From: Aricia agestis
Taxonomy: Eukaryota > Arthropoda > Insecta > Lepidoptera > Lycaenidae
Direction of reading: 5' to 3'
Length of the DNA: 64,000 nt
NCBI RefSeq assembly: GCF_905147365.1
Contig: NC_056418.1
Span: forward strand, 13,825,262-13,889,261
This document shows positions 63,985-64,000 of the stretch, one piece after another. The notes beneath the pieces are model-generated. The model saw only the letters and a list, made by a program, of their open reading frames with translations. It was not told the origin of the DNA and made no database searches. The position numbers were made by a program, and so were the translations under genes. How positions within the stretch are numbered: position 1 is the first letter of the stretch; each line of letters begins with the position of its first letter.

Positions 63985-64000
63985 TAAAGCTAGAAACAAA

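Overview
The window looks like intergenic DNA of a moth or butterfly (Lepidoptera). Three observations support this. The only convincing intact gene is a bombyxin-type insulin-related peptide. The A/T-rich DNA is packed with short non-autonomous Helitrons (5' TC, 3' hairpin plus CTAGT), tRNA-related SINEs and palindromic MITEs of the kinds typical of lepidopteran genomes. Other coding traces are decayed transposon fragments. The species cannot be named from the sequence. All boundaries and homologies were read by eye, so expect errors of a few bases at element ends.

Layout. 1-860: a 73-78 bp minisatellite split by a repeat (Rep-K) that recurs inverted at 38.2 kb. 983-1413: promoter candidate and intronless insulin-like gene on +. 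1.5-2.8 kb: two faint leader-like ORFs and a perfect hairpin. 2.8-30 kb: Helitron families Hel-A, B, C and G, two SINE families, many MITEs, a facing pair of hammerhead-ribozyme-like motifs (11.05-11.32 kb), and a Harbinger deletion derivative with a transposase relic (21.88-23.45 kb). 29.2-32.3 kb: LINE ORF2 relic, a palindrome cascade around a (TA)n tract, and an ORF1-like relic. 33-50 kb: more MITEs, a hAT-like element with a perfect 8-bp duplication (38.79-39.67 kb), Hel-D twice, Hel-F inside a MITE. 50-64 kb: a GC-rich retroposon with a 10-bp duplication, an ORF split by a MITE, a three-level nest, a sevenfold amplification of a MITE end, two more hAT-like elements, a 107-bp minisatellite, a truncated 5S rRNA copy and a run of adjoining MITEs.

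Family labels used here are local. Hel-A to Hel-G: Helitron-like. Pal-1 to Pal-7: palindromic MITEs with at least two copies. hAT-S: small hAT-like element. Rep-T, Rep-H, Rep-K: dispersed repeats of uncertain class. Several insertions interrupt older elements, which gives a relative order of events. Apart from the insulin-like gene there is no sign that genes here work together; the region is best read as a transposon-rich spacer beside one secreted hormone gene.
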